In this document: piece by piece, positions 45,018 through 54,792 of the stretch
Layout: every line of letters begins with the position of its first letter
Numbering within the stretch: the stretch's first letter is position 1
NCBI RefSeq assembly: GCF_013812825.1
Contig: NZ_JACCSU010000027.1
Location: forward strand, 35,329-99,328
Direction: 5' to 3'
DNA: 64,000 nt
Origin: Sphingomonas sp.
GTDB taxonomy: Bacteria > Pseudomonadota > Alphaproteobacteria > Sphingomonadales > Sphingomonadaceae
Program-made: the position numbers and the translations under genes
The notes under the pieces: generated by a model
What the model was told of the DNA's origin: nothing
The model's input: only the letters and a program-made list of their open reading frames with translations
Database searches by the model: none

Positions 45018-45044
45018 CAGCGCTCCCTAGCGTCTCGCCCGTCC

Positions 45045-45081
45045 AAAAAGAAACCGCCCGCCCTCCGGAGAGGGCGAGCGG
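45045..45081 (-). terminator. Rho-independent terminator between rplY and pth
   Basis: Reverse strand CCGCTCGCCCTCTCCGGAGGGCGGGCGG followed by TTTCTTTTT. Confidence 0.85.
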
Positions 45082-45109
45082 CTGCTCAGACTGTTTTGCG
45101 GGACTCGGA

Positions 45110-45808
45110 TCAGCCCTTGTCGCCGTCCTTGTCGCTTTCCTCGGCTCCGGCTTCGCCTTCGCCCTCCTCCTCGTCGATGGTCGGGACCTCGCCCTCGGCG
45201 GCCGCGGCGGCTTCGGCAGCTTCATCCGCCTCGGCCTTCATCGCCGATGGCGCAACCAGGGTGGCGACAGTGAAGTCGCGGTCGTCGATCGCCGTCTTGG
45301 TGCCCTCCGGCAGGGTGACCTGACTGATGTGGATCGCATCGCCGATGTCGAGGCCGGCGAGGCTGACGTGGATCTCGTCCGGGATCTTCGAGGCCGGACA
45401 GACCAGCTCGAGCTCGTGCTGGACGATGTTGAGCACTCCGCCGCGCTTGATGCCGGGTGATTCCTCCTCATCGTCGAACCGCACCGGCACGTTGACCGTG
45501 ACCTGGCTGTGCTCGCCGATGCGCAGGAAATCGACGTGGATCGGCCGGCTGGTGACCGGGTGGAACTGGACGTCCTTGGGCAGCGTCCGATGCGGCTCGC
45601 CGCCCGCATCGACCATCACCACGGTGTTCATGAAGTGGCCGGTCGAGAGCATCTTGGCGAGACGCTTCTCCTCGACATGCACCGACAGCGGCTCCTTCTT
45701 GTCGCCGTAGATCACGGCGGGCACCCGTCCGTCGCGCCGCAATGCACGGGAGGCTCCCTTGCCAGCCCGTTCGCGCGCTTCAGCGGGCAGCGTCAGCTGT
45801 TCGCTCAT
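45110..45808 (-). CDS. rplY: 50S ribosomal protein L25/general stress protein Ctc
   Basis: [48 protein letters not shown]...; acidic C-terminus. Confidence 0.95.
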   Translation of the reverse strand: MSEQLTLPAEARERAGKGASRALRRDGRVPAVIYGDKKEPLSVHVEEKRLAKMLSTGHFMNTVVMVDAGGEPHRTLPKDVQFHPVTSRPIHVDFLRIGEHSQVTVNVPVRFDDEEESPGIKRGGVLNIVQHELELVCPASKIPDEIHVSLAGLDIGDAIHISQVTLPEGTKTAIDDRDFTVATLVAPSAMKAEADEAAEAAAAAEGEVPTIDEEEGEGEAGAEESDKDGDKG

Positions 45809-45951
45809 TTGAACTTACTCCAATGCAAAGCCCCGCCACGCCTCCAGGGATGACCATCGCCGGGGAAGGCGCGCCCTAGTCGAGGGGCTCCGGAAAAGCA
45901 AGAATGCAGGGGCCAGGGGCGGAGGAACGGGTGGGCGGCTCGTGCGTAGGA

Positions 45952-47931
45952 TCAAGGACCTCCATAGGTCTTTACCGGGAACAGCGGCAATCCGGCGGTG
46001 ACGCCCTGCTTGCGCCGTGCGGCGGCGATGCGGATCAGCTTGGGATGGCGGAACAGCTGGTGATAGCGCGGGTCGGCGCGCTGCTCGGGGGTGAAGGTCA
46101 GGCGCCCCTCGTTGAGGATGTCGAGGACCGAGTCGGCCTGGTCCCGCTCGGTCGCGGTGCGGGCATGGCGGAGCCCCTCGTCGAAGCTCCTCATCCGGGC
46201 GGCAATCGCCGCCGCGAAGAAATCGACACGCGCATCCTCCGGTATCGGCGGGAGCTTGAATGGCCGGCCGAGGATCAGGCGGTCGGCAATGCCGCGAACC
46301 TCGGCTACCTCCTGTTCTGACAATTCGCCGGCAAGCGCCGCTTTCGCGAGGACTGGAAAATCCTCACGATATTGTGCCGGAGTCGCAAATCCGGCCATCG
46401 CGCTGAACCAGTACCACCCGATCGCCTCGCAGAAATCGCGGCAGTTGATAGCGGCATCGCGCACCGTTCCATAATCGCCGAGCGAATAGAGGATCTTGAC
46501 TCGGTAGAAGGGCAGCAGGGTGTCGAATGGGTCACGTTCGATCGCCTGCTCGAGATGGCCCAGCGCTTCGCGCGTTCGGCCAGTCAGCCACAGGCTTGCG
46601 GCAATGGAATAGTGCGCCGGCCCGAAGTTCGGCGACCTTTTGAGCACCGCCTGGTCGATTGGAAGCGCCTGGTCGACCGCCCCGCTGAAGTTGTTGAGCG
46701 CCGTCGACTTGGCGACCAGCGCGAGATTGTTCTCCGGGTCGAGCTCCAGGGCTCGCTCATTGGCGCGGCGCTGTTCGGCGATGAGCTCGCTCCACGACAT
46801 GCCGAGCTGATCGGGCATGCTCAAGGCCATCAACCAGGCATAGCCGGCATGCGCATCGGCGAAATCCGGCTGGATCGAAGCGGCAAGTCGAAACTGCTTG
46901 ATCGCCTCGAGCCGGGCGTCCCGTTCGTCGCGCACCGACACTCGTTCCAGCGCCCGGAGATAGGCTTCGTAGGCTGCCGGATCGACATTGCGCCGCTGGG
47001 CGACGTCGCCCTCGCCGGCACCGAGCCCCGCCCTCAGTCCGCCAGCCAGCTCGCGCGCCATCCGGTTCTTGAGCACTTGAAGTTCATCGGCCGCGCCTTC
47101 GAATGTCCGCGCCCACACCTGCTCTGACGACTTGGCGTCGATCAGCCGGACCGAAATGCTGAGGCGCTCGCCGAGCTTCTGAACGTTTCCTTCGACCAGA
47201 TGCGTGATGCCCAGCCTCTGGGCGATTTCCGGCGCGGTCAGGCTCTTGCCGGCGAGCGCGTGGGTCGATGTGCTGGAAGTGATCCTGAGCCCCGACAGCG
47301 GGGTCAGGCTGTCCGCCAGTGCGCTCGACAGGCCCGCGCCGAGATATTCGATGCCGCGGTCGCCGGAAGTGACGAACGGCATGATCGCCAGCGAGACGCC
47401 TTCGCCTTGCTTCTGCCCCGAGATTAAGCGGTCAATGGGTTCCGGCCGGACGATCGCCAGCGTCGCGGCGCCGGCCAGCAGCAGTGCTCCGATCCCGGCG
47501 GCGATGAGGCGGCGCGGCGGCCTCGAAACTGAGCGTTCGGCGGGTGCCGACTTTTCGACTTCGAGCGCCTCGGCGAGTGCGGGCGGGATGGGGGCGCCCT
47601 TGGCGGCCCATTTCTTCAGGTCGATTGTCTGAAACTGGCGAAAACCCAGCGGTGGCGGCGTTCCGTCGATGGTCACGGCGACCAGCCGCCCGCTGTCCGC
47701 GGCGACGCTCGCCTCGTCACGCACCCAGCGCGAATCCGCCGCTTCCTTCGACCACATCACCAGCACCTTCGATGCGGCGTTCAGCTGTTTCTCGATGTCG
47801 CGCGAAAAATCGGACCCGCCCTTGATGTGACGGTCCCACCAAACCGTCAGCCCGGTATCCGCGATCGCGCCTGCAAGGCGCTCGGCCGTGACGCGGTCCG
47901 GCCGTGCGTAGGACAGGAATACGTCGGCCAA
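45952..47931 (-). CDS. TIR domain - TM - TPR protein
   Basis: MADVFLSYARPDRVTAERLAGAIADTGLTVWWDRHIKGGSDFSRDIEKQLNAASKVLVMWSKEAADSRWVRDEASVA; TM ...AAGIGALLLAGAATLAIV; TolB/FlgO-like domain and TPRs. Confidence 0.88.
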   Translation of the reverse strand: MADVFLSYARPDRVTAERLAGAIADTGLTVWWDRHIKGGSDFSRDIEKQLNAASKVLVMWSKEAADSRWVRDEASVAADSGRLVAVTIDGTPPPLGFRQFQTIDLKKWAAKGAPIPPALAEALEVEKSAPAERSVSRPPRRLIAAGIGALLLAGAATLAIVRPEPIDRLISGQKQGEGVSLAIMPFVTSGDRGIEYLGAGLSSALADSLTPLSGLRITSSTSTHALAGKSLTAPEIAQRLGITHLVEGNVQKLGERLSISVRLIDAKSSEQVWARTFEGAADELQVLKNRMARELAGGLRAGLGAGEGDVAQRRNVDPAAYEAYLRALERVSVRDERDARLEAIKQFRLAASIQPDFADAHAGYAWLMALSMPDQLGMSWSELIAEQRRANERALELDPENNLALVAKSTALNNFSGAVDQALPIDQAVLKRSPNFGPAHYSIAASLWLTGRTREALGHLEQAIERDPFDTLLPFYRVKILYSLGDYGTVRDAAINCRDFCEAIGWYWFSAMAGFATPAQYREDFPVLAKAALAGELSEQEVAEVRGIADRLILGRPFKLPPIPEDARVDFFAAAIAARMRSFDEGLRHARTATERDQADSVLDILNEGRLTFTPEQRADPRYHQLFRHPKLIRIAAARRKQGVTAGLPLFPVKTYGGP

Positions 47932-48028
47932 TCTCTGCTCCCCGTTCCACCCCAGAGCCCAAGGCTAGCACCATCGCGGCGGCAAATGGAATGCAGGCCT
48001 TGAGGCGCGGCGGGCTTTTTCGTGCCGG

Positions 48029-48106
48029 GCTTCCAGTGCTCGCCATGCCCCCGGCATGGCTGCGCGCGCTTCCAGTGCTCGCCATGCCCCCGGCATGGCT
48101 GCGCGC
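48029..48106. repeat. Tandem 39-bp direct repeat (2 copies), each with a perfect 8-bp palindrome
   Basis: 2 x GCTTCCAGTGCTCGCCATGCCCCCGGCATGGCTGCGCGC (48029-48067, 48068-48106); hairpin GCCATGCC-ccc-GGCATGGC. Confidence 0.95.
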
Positions 48107-48107
48107 T

Positions 48108-48923
48108 TCAGTTGATCCGGGCGGAGCGGATGTTGAGCTCGGCGAGCTTGGCCTGGACGCTGTCGGGGCCGGCGAGATGGCCGACTCCGACGGCGACGAA
48201 CGCGGTGCCCGGCTGTTGCAGCCGCCGGGCGATCCAGCCCGCCCAGTGAGCGTTCCGCTGGGTGAACATGACGTGATAGGTGTCCGGCGAGTTCCACCGC
48301 ATCTGATTGAGCATCATCGCGAAAATGCGCGAATCGCCGCGGTTCCAGGCGGTCTGCATCTCGCCCATCGCCACCGACAGATCCTGCATCGTGACTCGGT
48401 CCGGAGCCGCGCCGACCGCTTCCCCCGGCCGGGCAAGCCGCGCGGGGCGGGTGGGCATGGAGCGGAACATGTTCAGCTGAGCGGCGAAGCTCTCGAGCCC
48501 GATGACGGGCTTGCCGAACGCGTCGGCTGCTTCGCGCAGGACCATGTCGGCTCCGTTGGCGGAGCTCATTCCGCGCGCTCGCCCGGCCGAGATTGCGAGA
48601 CGGGTCGAGGCGAGGAAAGAAGCGGTCGCGGCCACCGGGTGGAGCGGCGGTCGTGAAGCGCCCGAGCTTCTGGGCGCTCCGCGGGCGAGGTCCGGAACGA
48701 TGGTCTCGAGCACCAGCTCGTCGGAAGCGGCGAAAGCGGTCAGCACCTCGTCGTTGAACCAGGCGGTCCGGCCGTCGAGCGCGTGAAACGTGCCGAACAG
48801 ATAGATGATCGTGTCGTGATCGTTGACCACCCAGATCGCCGGATCGGCGTCGGCCATGGCGGACGCGGAAGCCGGCGAGACCGATGCGGCGGCCAAAGCA
48901 GCGGCGATCAGAAATTTGGCCAT
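48108..48923 (-). CDS. TraB/GumN family protein
   Basis: DPAIWVVNDHDTIIYLFGTFHALDGRTAW...ELVLETI...[18 protein letters not shown]. Confidence 0.88.
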   Translation of the reverse strand: MAKFLIAAALAAASVSPASASAMADADPAIWVVNDHDTIIYLFGTFHALDGRTAWFNDEVLTAFAASDELVLETIVPDLARGAPRSSGASRPPLHPVAATASFLASTRLAISAGRARGMSSANGADMVLREAADAFGKPVIGLESFAAQLNMFRSMPTRPARLARPGEAVGAAPDRVTMQDLSVAMGEMQTAWNRGDSRIFAMMLNQMRWNSPDTYHVMFTQRNAHWAGWIARRLQQPGTAFVAVGVGHLAGPDSVQAKLAELNIRSARIN

Positions 48924-49133
48924 CCCTGGGTCTCCCGCCCATCGGACCGGCGCTGAGGATGGTGATGACGGTGAGCCCGGCGCGCCGAGCGCCCGGTCGT
49001 CCGTGCACCGTGCCCCCCAGCCCGATACCCGGCGATCATGGTCACCGAGCGGTTAATAAAAGTCTAGCGGAAAGCCGCGCCGAGTGAATTTTTGTCATTC
49101 CGGCTCGGCAACTAATCGGAGCGGCGGTGCTGG

Positions 49134-50033
49134 TTATTGGATACGGCGGACCCGGTAGCCGTCCCGCTGCAGCATCGCCACGACCGAGTCCGGGCCGGCG
49201 AGGTGGCCGGCGCCGACCGCAACGAACACCGATCCGGGCGCCGCCATGCGCCGCTGGATCCAGCGCGTCCAATTGACGTTGCGCCGCTTGATCAGGGCAT
49301 CGCGAAGCTCGGGCGAACCCGACAGGTCCTCGTTGAAGGTCGCGCCGATCTTGGCGACGTCGCCGCGCGCCCAGGCGGTCAGCATCTCGTTGAACTGCGT
49401 GCGCATCTCGGCCGGGGCGTCGAGCGCTCCCTCGAGCAGCGAGCGCTGGGCGGATTCGGGAAGCGTGTCGAACAGGCTCAATTGCTCGGTGTTGGTCTCC
49501 AGCTGGCCGACCGGCTTGCCGGCCTGCATGAAGGCGTTGCGAAGCACGGCTTCGACGCCCGCCTCGCCGATCAGGCCGAGATCCTTGAACTGCGTGCCGA
49601 GCAGCATGAAGGCGGCCGCCCAGGTCTCCATCCGGTCATAGGCCGTACGTGGAATGCCGGTCTTGCGGATCGCCGCCTCGAGCATCGGACGCTTGGCCGG
49701 CGAGACCCGCTCGGCGAGCGGCGGCAGGCCGGCGCGGAAGCCGAGGCGAGCAAGCTCGGCGACCAGCGCCTGCGGATTCTTGTTGTCGACAACGGTCTCG
49801 ACGACCAGCGTTTGCGAGCCTGCAACCGCCCGGTCGAACGCCGCCGTGCGCCACGCATAGTCCTTGGGCAGCAAATGGATCGTCCCGAACAGGTAGATGG
49901 TCGTGTCGCGGTCGGCGACTTGCCACAGCGCCGGGCGGCCGGTGGCGCTCTCGGCCGGAGGCGTGGTTGCGCAGCTTGCCAGCGCGACAACGCCGAGCAT
50001 CGCCAGCCCGCGGCGAAGGATCCTCATCAACAT
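49134..50033 (-). CDS. TraB/GumN family lipoprotein
   Basis: Lipobox [59 protein letters not shown]...[22 protein letters not shown]. Confidence 0.9.
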   Translation of the reverse strand: MLMRILRRGLAMLGVVALASCATTPPAESATGRPALWQVADRDTTIYLFGTIHLLPKDYAWRTAAFDRAVAGSQTLVVETVVDNKNPQALVAELARLGFRAGLPPLAERVSPAKRPMLEAAIRKTGIPRTAYDRMETWAAAFMLLGTQFKDLGLIGEAGVEAVLRNAFMQAGKPVGQLETNTEQLSLFDTLPESAQRSLLEGALDAPAEMRTQFNEMLTAWARGDVAKIGATFNEDLSGSPELRDALIKRRNVNWTRWIQRRMAAPGSVFVAVGAGHLAGPDSVVAMLQRDGYRVRRIQ

Positions 50034-50167
50034 TGCCTGGCCGCCTTTCGTCGCGAACGCCCTTGAGTTGCGGGCATGTAGGAAGCCTGAACGCCACCGT
50101 CCACTTGCCGGGCTTCATCGCATGCGCCAAACGCCGCGGGACCGGTTGCGCGACAGGGGCACTTCGC

Positions 50168-51040
50168 TTGAGCCTAAGCTTCCAGGACCTGATCCTCACG
50201 CTCCACCGCTACTGGAGCGCGCAGGGCTGCGTGCTGCTCCAGCCCTACGATCTCGAGATGGGAGCCGGCACGTTCCACCCGGCGACCGTGTTGCGAGCGC
50301 TGGGTCTCGAACCGTGGAAATGCGCTTATGTCCAGCCGTGCCGACGACCGACCGACGGCCGCTACGGGGCCAATCCCAACCGGCTTGGCCATTACTACCA
50401 GTACCAGGTGATGCTGAAGCCAAGCCCGCCCGAGCTTCAGGAGCTGTACCTCGGCAGCCTCGCCGAGATCGGCATCGATTTCCTCAAGCACGACATCCGC
50501 TTCGTCGAGGACGATTGGGAAAGCCCGACGCTCGGCGCGTGGGGCCTGGGCTGGGAAGTCTGGTGCGACGGGATGGAAGTCACCCAGTTCACCTACTTCC
50601 AGCAGGTCGGCGGGTTCGAGTGCCGGCCGGTCGCCGGCGAGCTGACCTACGGGCTCGAGCGGCTGGCGATGTACATCCAGGGCGTCGACAATGTGTTCGA
50701 CCTCAGATTCAACGATGCCGGCGTGTCGTACGGCGACGTGTTCCTCGAGAACGAAAAGCAGATGTCGGCATGGAATTTCGAGGTTGCCGACACCGACACA
50801 TTGTTCGACCTGTTCCGGAAAGCGGCGGTCGAGTGCGAGAACTGCCTCGCCGCCAGGCTCGCCATCCCCGCCTACGAGCAGGCGATCAAGGCCAGCCATC
50901 TGTTCAACACTCTGCAGGCGCGCGGAGTGATCTCGGTCGCCGAGCGCCAGGCTTATATCGGCCGCGTGCGCGACCTCGCCAAGGCCGCGTGCAGCGCCTG
51001 GCTCGAGGTGCAAGGCCAATCGGCGGGGCAGGCGGCCTGA
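50168..51040 (+). CDS. glyQ: Glycyl-tRNA synthetase alpha subunit
   Basis: [46 protein letters not shown]...; likely TTG start at 50168. Confidence 0.95.
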   Translation: MSLSFQDLILTLHRYWSAQGCVLLQPYDLEMGAGTFHPATVLRALGLEPWKCAYVQPCRRPTDGRYGANPNRLGHYYQYQVMLKPSPPELQELYLGSLAEIGIDFLKHDIRFVEDDWESPTLGAWGLGWEVWCDGMEVTQFTYFQQVGGFECRPVAGELTYGLERLAMYIQGVDNVFDLRFNDAGVSYGDVFLENEKQMSAWNFEVADTDTLFDLFRKAAVECENCLAARLAIPAYEQAIKASHLFNTLQARGVISVAERQAYIGRVRDLAKAACSAWLEVQGQSAGQAA

Positions 51041-53415
51041 TGGCGGATTTCCTGCTCGAACTGCTGTCCGAGGAGATCCCGGCGCGGATGCAGGCGCGGG
51101 CGCGGGGCGATCTCGCGAAGATGTTTGCCGGGGAGCTGGAGAAAGCCGGGCTCGAGACCGGCGCGATCGACGTCCATTCGACTCCTCGGCGGCTGGTCCT
51201 GATCGCCCGCGACGTCGCCGCGCAAACCGCGGCGGCGCGCGAGGAGATCAAGGGACCCAAAGCGTCCGCGCCGCCGGCTGCGCTCGACGGATTCTTGCGC
51301 AAGACGGGCCTGGCGCGCGAGCAGCTCGAGGAGCGCGACGGAGTTCTGTTCGCGGTCATCGACCGGCCCGGGCGACCGGCCGCCGCGGTGATCGGCGACG
51401 CGCTCGGTCGCATCCTTGCTGATTTCCCGTGGCCAAAATCGATGCGCTGGGGCGGCGGATCGGAACGCTGGGTTCGGCCGCTGCACGGCATCGTCGCGCT
51501 TCTGGGCGAAGACATCGTTCCGTTCGAGATCGGCGGAATTGCCAGCGGCGCGACCACGCTGGGCCACCGATTTCATCATCCGGGCCCGATCACCATCGGC
51601 GGCGCCGGCGACTATGCCGAGAAATTGCGCGCCTGCCACGTGATCGTCGACCAGGACGAGCGCGAGCGGCTGATCCGCGAGGGCGCCGACAAAGCGGCGG
51701 CCGATGCCGGACTGAAATTGCTCGCCGACGAGGGGCTGGTGGTCGAGAACGCCGGACTGACCGAGTGGCCGGTGCCGCTGCTCGGCCGCTTCGACTCCGA
51801 ATATCTCGACGTGCCGCGCGAGGTGATCGTGCTCACGATGCGCACCAACCAGAAATATTTCGCCTGCACCGATGACGGCGGGGCGCTCGCGCCGGCGTTC
51901 GTGTGCATCGCCAACATCGACGCCAATGACGGCGGCGCGGCGATCGTCGAGGGCAACCGCCGCGTGCTCGCCGCGCGCCTCGCCGACGCGCGTTTCTTCT
52001 GGGAGCAGGATTTGAAGGTGCCGCTCGAGGAGCAGGCGAAGAAGCTCGACCAGATCGTCTTCCACGAGAAGCTCGGCACTCTCGCCGACAAGGTCGAACG
52101 GGTCGCGAAGCTGGCGAGGTGGCTGGTCGAGGAGGGGGTGGTCAAAGGCGCCGACGCGGAGCAAGTCCAACGCGCCGCGCGCCTCGCCAAGGCCGACCTC
52201 GTCACCGGGATGGTCGGCGAATTTCCTGAGCTGCAGGGCGTGATCGGCGGATATCTGGCGCGCGCGCAGGGCGAGCCCGATTCGATCGCCGACGCCGTCC
52301 GCGACCATTACAAGCCGGTCGGGCAGGGCGAGGAAATGCCAACCTCGCCGGTGACGGTGGCGGTCGCGCTGGCCGATAAGCTGGACAGCGTTTTTCTGTT
52401 CCCGTCCGCGGGGATGATGCCAACTGGATCAAGCGATCCCTACGCGATTCGACGGGTTACGATCGCGGTAATACGGTTGCTCATAGCCAACGATGTTCGC
52501 CTGCCGCTTCGAGCCGCGCTCCGCGTTTGGTACGATCTATTGGCCGAGATGTGCGTCACTGATTCCGAAGGCGTTGAATACGTAGGGGTGCTGCGGCGAT
52601 ACCACGAAGTAGTCGAGAACGATTTCGCTTACACGGTGCAAAGATATCAACCGAAAGGACTTCCGTCGAATGAGTGGGAGGAACTCACTCTCGCTTTCGT
52701 AAATTCATCTGATATCGAGTATCACAAGACCTTCGGGCTCGATGCTAATGACGAAGCGCCATTTTACTATCACGAATTCAATTCTCCCGCGGACATTATC
52801 AAAGCGGTTTGGAGTTTCCTCGCCGACCGCCTCAAGGTGCAGCAGCGCGAGGCAGGGGTTCGGCACGATTTGATCGACGCGGTGTTCGCGCTTGGTGGGG
52901 AGGATGACCTGGTGCGGTTGCTGGCTCGGGTGAAAGCCCTTCAGGAATTCGTCGCGACCCCGGAAGGCGCCGACCTGCTGGTCGCCTACAAGCGCGCGGC
53001 CAACATCCTCAAGCGCGAGAACTGGACCGCTCCGCAGGTCATGAGCTCAGCCGCCGAGCAGGGCATCCCGCAGACCGGCGAGGAGGACCCGCTGGTGCTG
53101 GTCGAGGAGCCGGGGATGGCCGAGGCGATCGCCGAGATGGCGTCGGGCAGCGCCGGAGCGGACCTGCCGCAAGAGCAGGCGCTGGTGGCGGCGCTCGACA
53201 AGGCCGAGCCCGAGGCGACGGCGGCGGTCGAGGCCGAGGATTTCACGCGCGCGATGGCGGCCCTGGCGCGGCTGCGCGGGCCGATCGACGAGTTCTTCGA
53301 CCATGTGACGGTCAACGATCCCGACCCGGCGACGCGCGAGCGGCGCTTGAACCTGCTGCTGCGGTTTCGCGACGCGGTTCACCGGGTCGCCGACTTCTCG
53401 AAGATCGAAGGCTAG
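51040..53415 (+). CDS. glyS: Glycyl-tRNA synthetase beta subunit (with internal divergent segment)
   Basis: [29 protein letters not shown]...TEWPVPLLGRFDSEYLDVPREVIVLTMRTNQKYFACTD...ADRLKVQQREAGVRHDLIDAVFALGG...; ATGA-type overlap with glyQ. Confidence 0.95.
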   Translation: MADFLLELLSEEIPARMQARARGDLAKMFAGELEKAGLETGAIDVHSTPRRLVLIARDVAAQTAAAREEIKGPKASAPPAALDGFLRKTGLAREQLEERDGVLFAVIDRPGRPAAAVIGDALGRILADFPWPKSMRWGGGSERWVRPLHGIVALLGEDIVPFEIGGIASGATTLGHRFHHPGPITIGGAGDYAEKLRACHVIVDQDERERLIREGADKAAADAGLKLLADEGLVVENAGLTEWPVPLLGRFDSEYLDVPREVIVLTMRTNQKYFACTDDGGALAPAFVCIANIDANDGGAAIVEGNRRVLAARLADARFFWEQDLKVPLEEQAKKLDQIVFHEKLGTLADKVERVAKLARWLVEEGVVKGADAEQVQRAARLAKADLVTGMVGEFPELQGVIGGYLARAQGEPDSIADAVRDHYKPVGQGEEMPTSPVTVAVALADKLDSVFLFPSAGMMPTGSSDPYAIRRVTIAVIRLLIANDVRLPLRAALRVWYDLLAEMCVTDSEGVEYVGVLRRYHEVVENDFAYTVQRYQPKGLPSNEWEELTLAFVNSSDIEYHKTFGLDANDEAPFYYHEFNSPADIIKAVWSFLADRLKVQQREAGVRHDLIDAVFALGGEDDLVRLLARVKALQEFVATPEGADLLVAYKRAANILKRENWTAPQVMSSAAEQGIPQTGEEDPLVLVEEPGMAEAIAEMASGSAGADLPQEQALVAALDKAEPEATAAVEAEDFTRAMAALARLRGPIDEFFDHVTVNDPDPATRERRLNLLLRFRDAVHRVADFSKIEG
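52385..52815 (+). other. Low-GC divergent segment embedded in glyS
   Basis: Hand counts of 45-55% GC per 60-nt line in 52561-52800 against a clearly higher-GC surrounding gene; encodes SVFLFPSAGMMPTGSSDPYAIRRVTIAVIRLLIANDVRLPLRAALRVWYDLLAEMCVTDSEGVEYVGVLRRYHEVVENDFAYTVQRYQPKGLPSNEWEELTLAFVNSSDIEYHKTFGLDANDEAPFYYHEFNSPADIIKAVWSF. Confidence 0.75.
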
Positions 53416-53711
53416 GCCCGGCGGTCGTCGTCGGGACGGCGGTCGGCATCGTCGCGCACCCCGTCGCCGTCGCGGTCCCGGATTCGGTCGCCGCGAGTCG
53501 AATCCTGGTCGCGCCATTCCCTCTCGCGGGTTTCCCACCGAGCGCGGTCGTCGCGAAGCTCATGCTCGATCGCCTCGCGGCGCGCCGATTCCTCGCGGTA
53601 GCGGGCTTTCCACTTGCGGCGTCCGCCGGCCGTCAGGAAGGCGCCGATCAGCAGCCCGAGGATGAAGACCAGCGCGACAATGACCCATTGGTCCGAGGTG
53701 AAACCGACCAT
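53412..53711 (-). CDS. Small membrane-anchored protein with Asp-rich, thrombospondin-type-3-like tail
   Basis: MVGFTSDQWVIVALVFILGLLIGAFLTAGGRRKWKARYREES...DRIRDRDGDGVRDDADRRPDDDRRA. Confidence 0.75.
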   Translation of the reverse strand: MVGFTSDQWVIVALVFILGLLIGAFLTAGGRRKWKARYREESARREAIEHELRDDRARWETREREWRDQDSTRGDRIRDRDGDGVRDDADRRPDDDRRA

Positions 53712-53786
53712 CTTTCCGCTCCCCTTGTTCAAGACACCCGGGGATACAGCGCTCAAGCCGGCGCTAGCGTTCCACTGCCGTTGAAA

Positions 53787-54776
53787 TCAGGCGTTGATGA
53801 GATTGTCGCTGATCGAGCAGGCTGCCGGGCCGAGGATGACGATGAACAGCGTCGGCAGGATGAACAGGATCAGCGGAATGGTCATGATCGCCGGCAGGCG
53901 CGCTGCCTTTTCCTCGGCGCGCATCATGCGCTCGTTGCGGAACTCGGCCGACAGCACGCGCAAAGCCGACGCCAGCGGAGTGCCGTACTTCTCGGTCTGA
54001 ATCATGGTCGTGACGACGCCTCGGACCGCCTCGAGGTCGACCCGGTTCGCGAGGTTCTCGAAGGCCTGGCGGCGCTCGTTGAGGAAGCCCAATTCGATCG
54101 CGGTCAGTCCGAACTCGTCGCCGAGCTCCGGATAGGCCTTGCCGAGCTCCTTGGCGACGCGGGCGAAGGCGGCGTCGACGGTGAGGCCGGCCTCGGCGCA
54201 GATGACCAGCAGGTCGAGCGCGTCGGGGAGGCCCTTGCGAACCGCGTGGCTGCGCTTGGTGACCTTGTTCTTGAGCCACACGTCGGGCGCCTTGTACGCT
54301 CCGACAAGGGTCGCCGCGACGGTGCCATAGCGGCGCCACCACGACCATTCCGGGAAATAGTCGAAGGCGTAGATCATCAGCACGGCGGTGACCCCGAGCA
54401 CGACGGGAAGCACGAAGCGCGCGAAGATGATGAAAAAGGCGAGTTCCTTGGTGCGGATGCCGGCCTGCATCAGCTTGAGCTGCGTTTTCTTGAGCTGGTC
54501 GTCCTGGATCATCTTGAAGCTGGTCAGGATCGACCGGACTCGGTCCGCGGCCTCGTTGCGGTTGGTGAGCTTCTTGCGCTTGTTGGTCGAGGCGACGATG
54601 CCGGCTTTCAACTGCTCGCGACGGTCGTTGAGCGCCTTGATCCGGCGCGCCATCGGGTCGCGGACGGTGGTCGCCGCATAGATTGCGATCAGCACGGCGA
54701 AGGTCGCGACGGCGCTGAGCATCGTCGCGATCCAGATGACGTCGAAACCGAGAAGGTTGGGGCCTGCCGCCTGCAT
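53787..54776 (-). CDS. tadC: Tad secretion inner-membrane protein TadC (T2SS F family)
   Basis: LPDALDLLVICAEAGLTVDAAFARVAKELGKAYPELGDEFGLTAIELGFLNERRQAFENLANRV...; C-terminal GPAACSISDN. Confidence 0.93.
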   Translation of the reverse strand: MQAAGPNLLGFDVIWIATMLSAVATFAVLIAIYAATTVRDPMARRIKALNDRREQLKAGIVASTNKRKKLTNRNEAADRVRSILTSFKMIQDDQLKKTQLKLMQAGIRTKELAFFIIFARFVLPVVLGVTAVLMIYAFDYFPEWSWWRRYGTVAATLVGAYKAPDVWLKNKVTKRSHAVRKGLPDALDLLVICAEAGLTVDAAFARVAKELGKAYPELGDEFGLTAIELGFLNERRQAFENLANRVDLEAVRGVVTTMIQTEKYGTPLASALRVLSAEFRNERMMRAEEKAARLPAIMTIPLILFILPTLFIVILGPAACSISDNLINA

Positions 54777-54792
54777 TGCTATCGATTCCCCA

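Noticed and set aside
48029-48106. CRISPR array
   Set aside because: Only two directly abutting identical units with no spacers.
50168-50170. Non-ATG (TTG) start of glyQ as an anomaly
   Set aside because: Rare but ordinary start codon; included in the annotation rather than as a finding.
49897-51039. N-terminal extension of the 1172-aa ORF ending in GlyS
   Set aside because: Out-of-frame reading over glyQ; true GlyS starts at ATG 51040.
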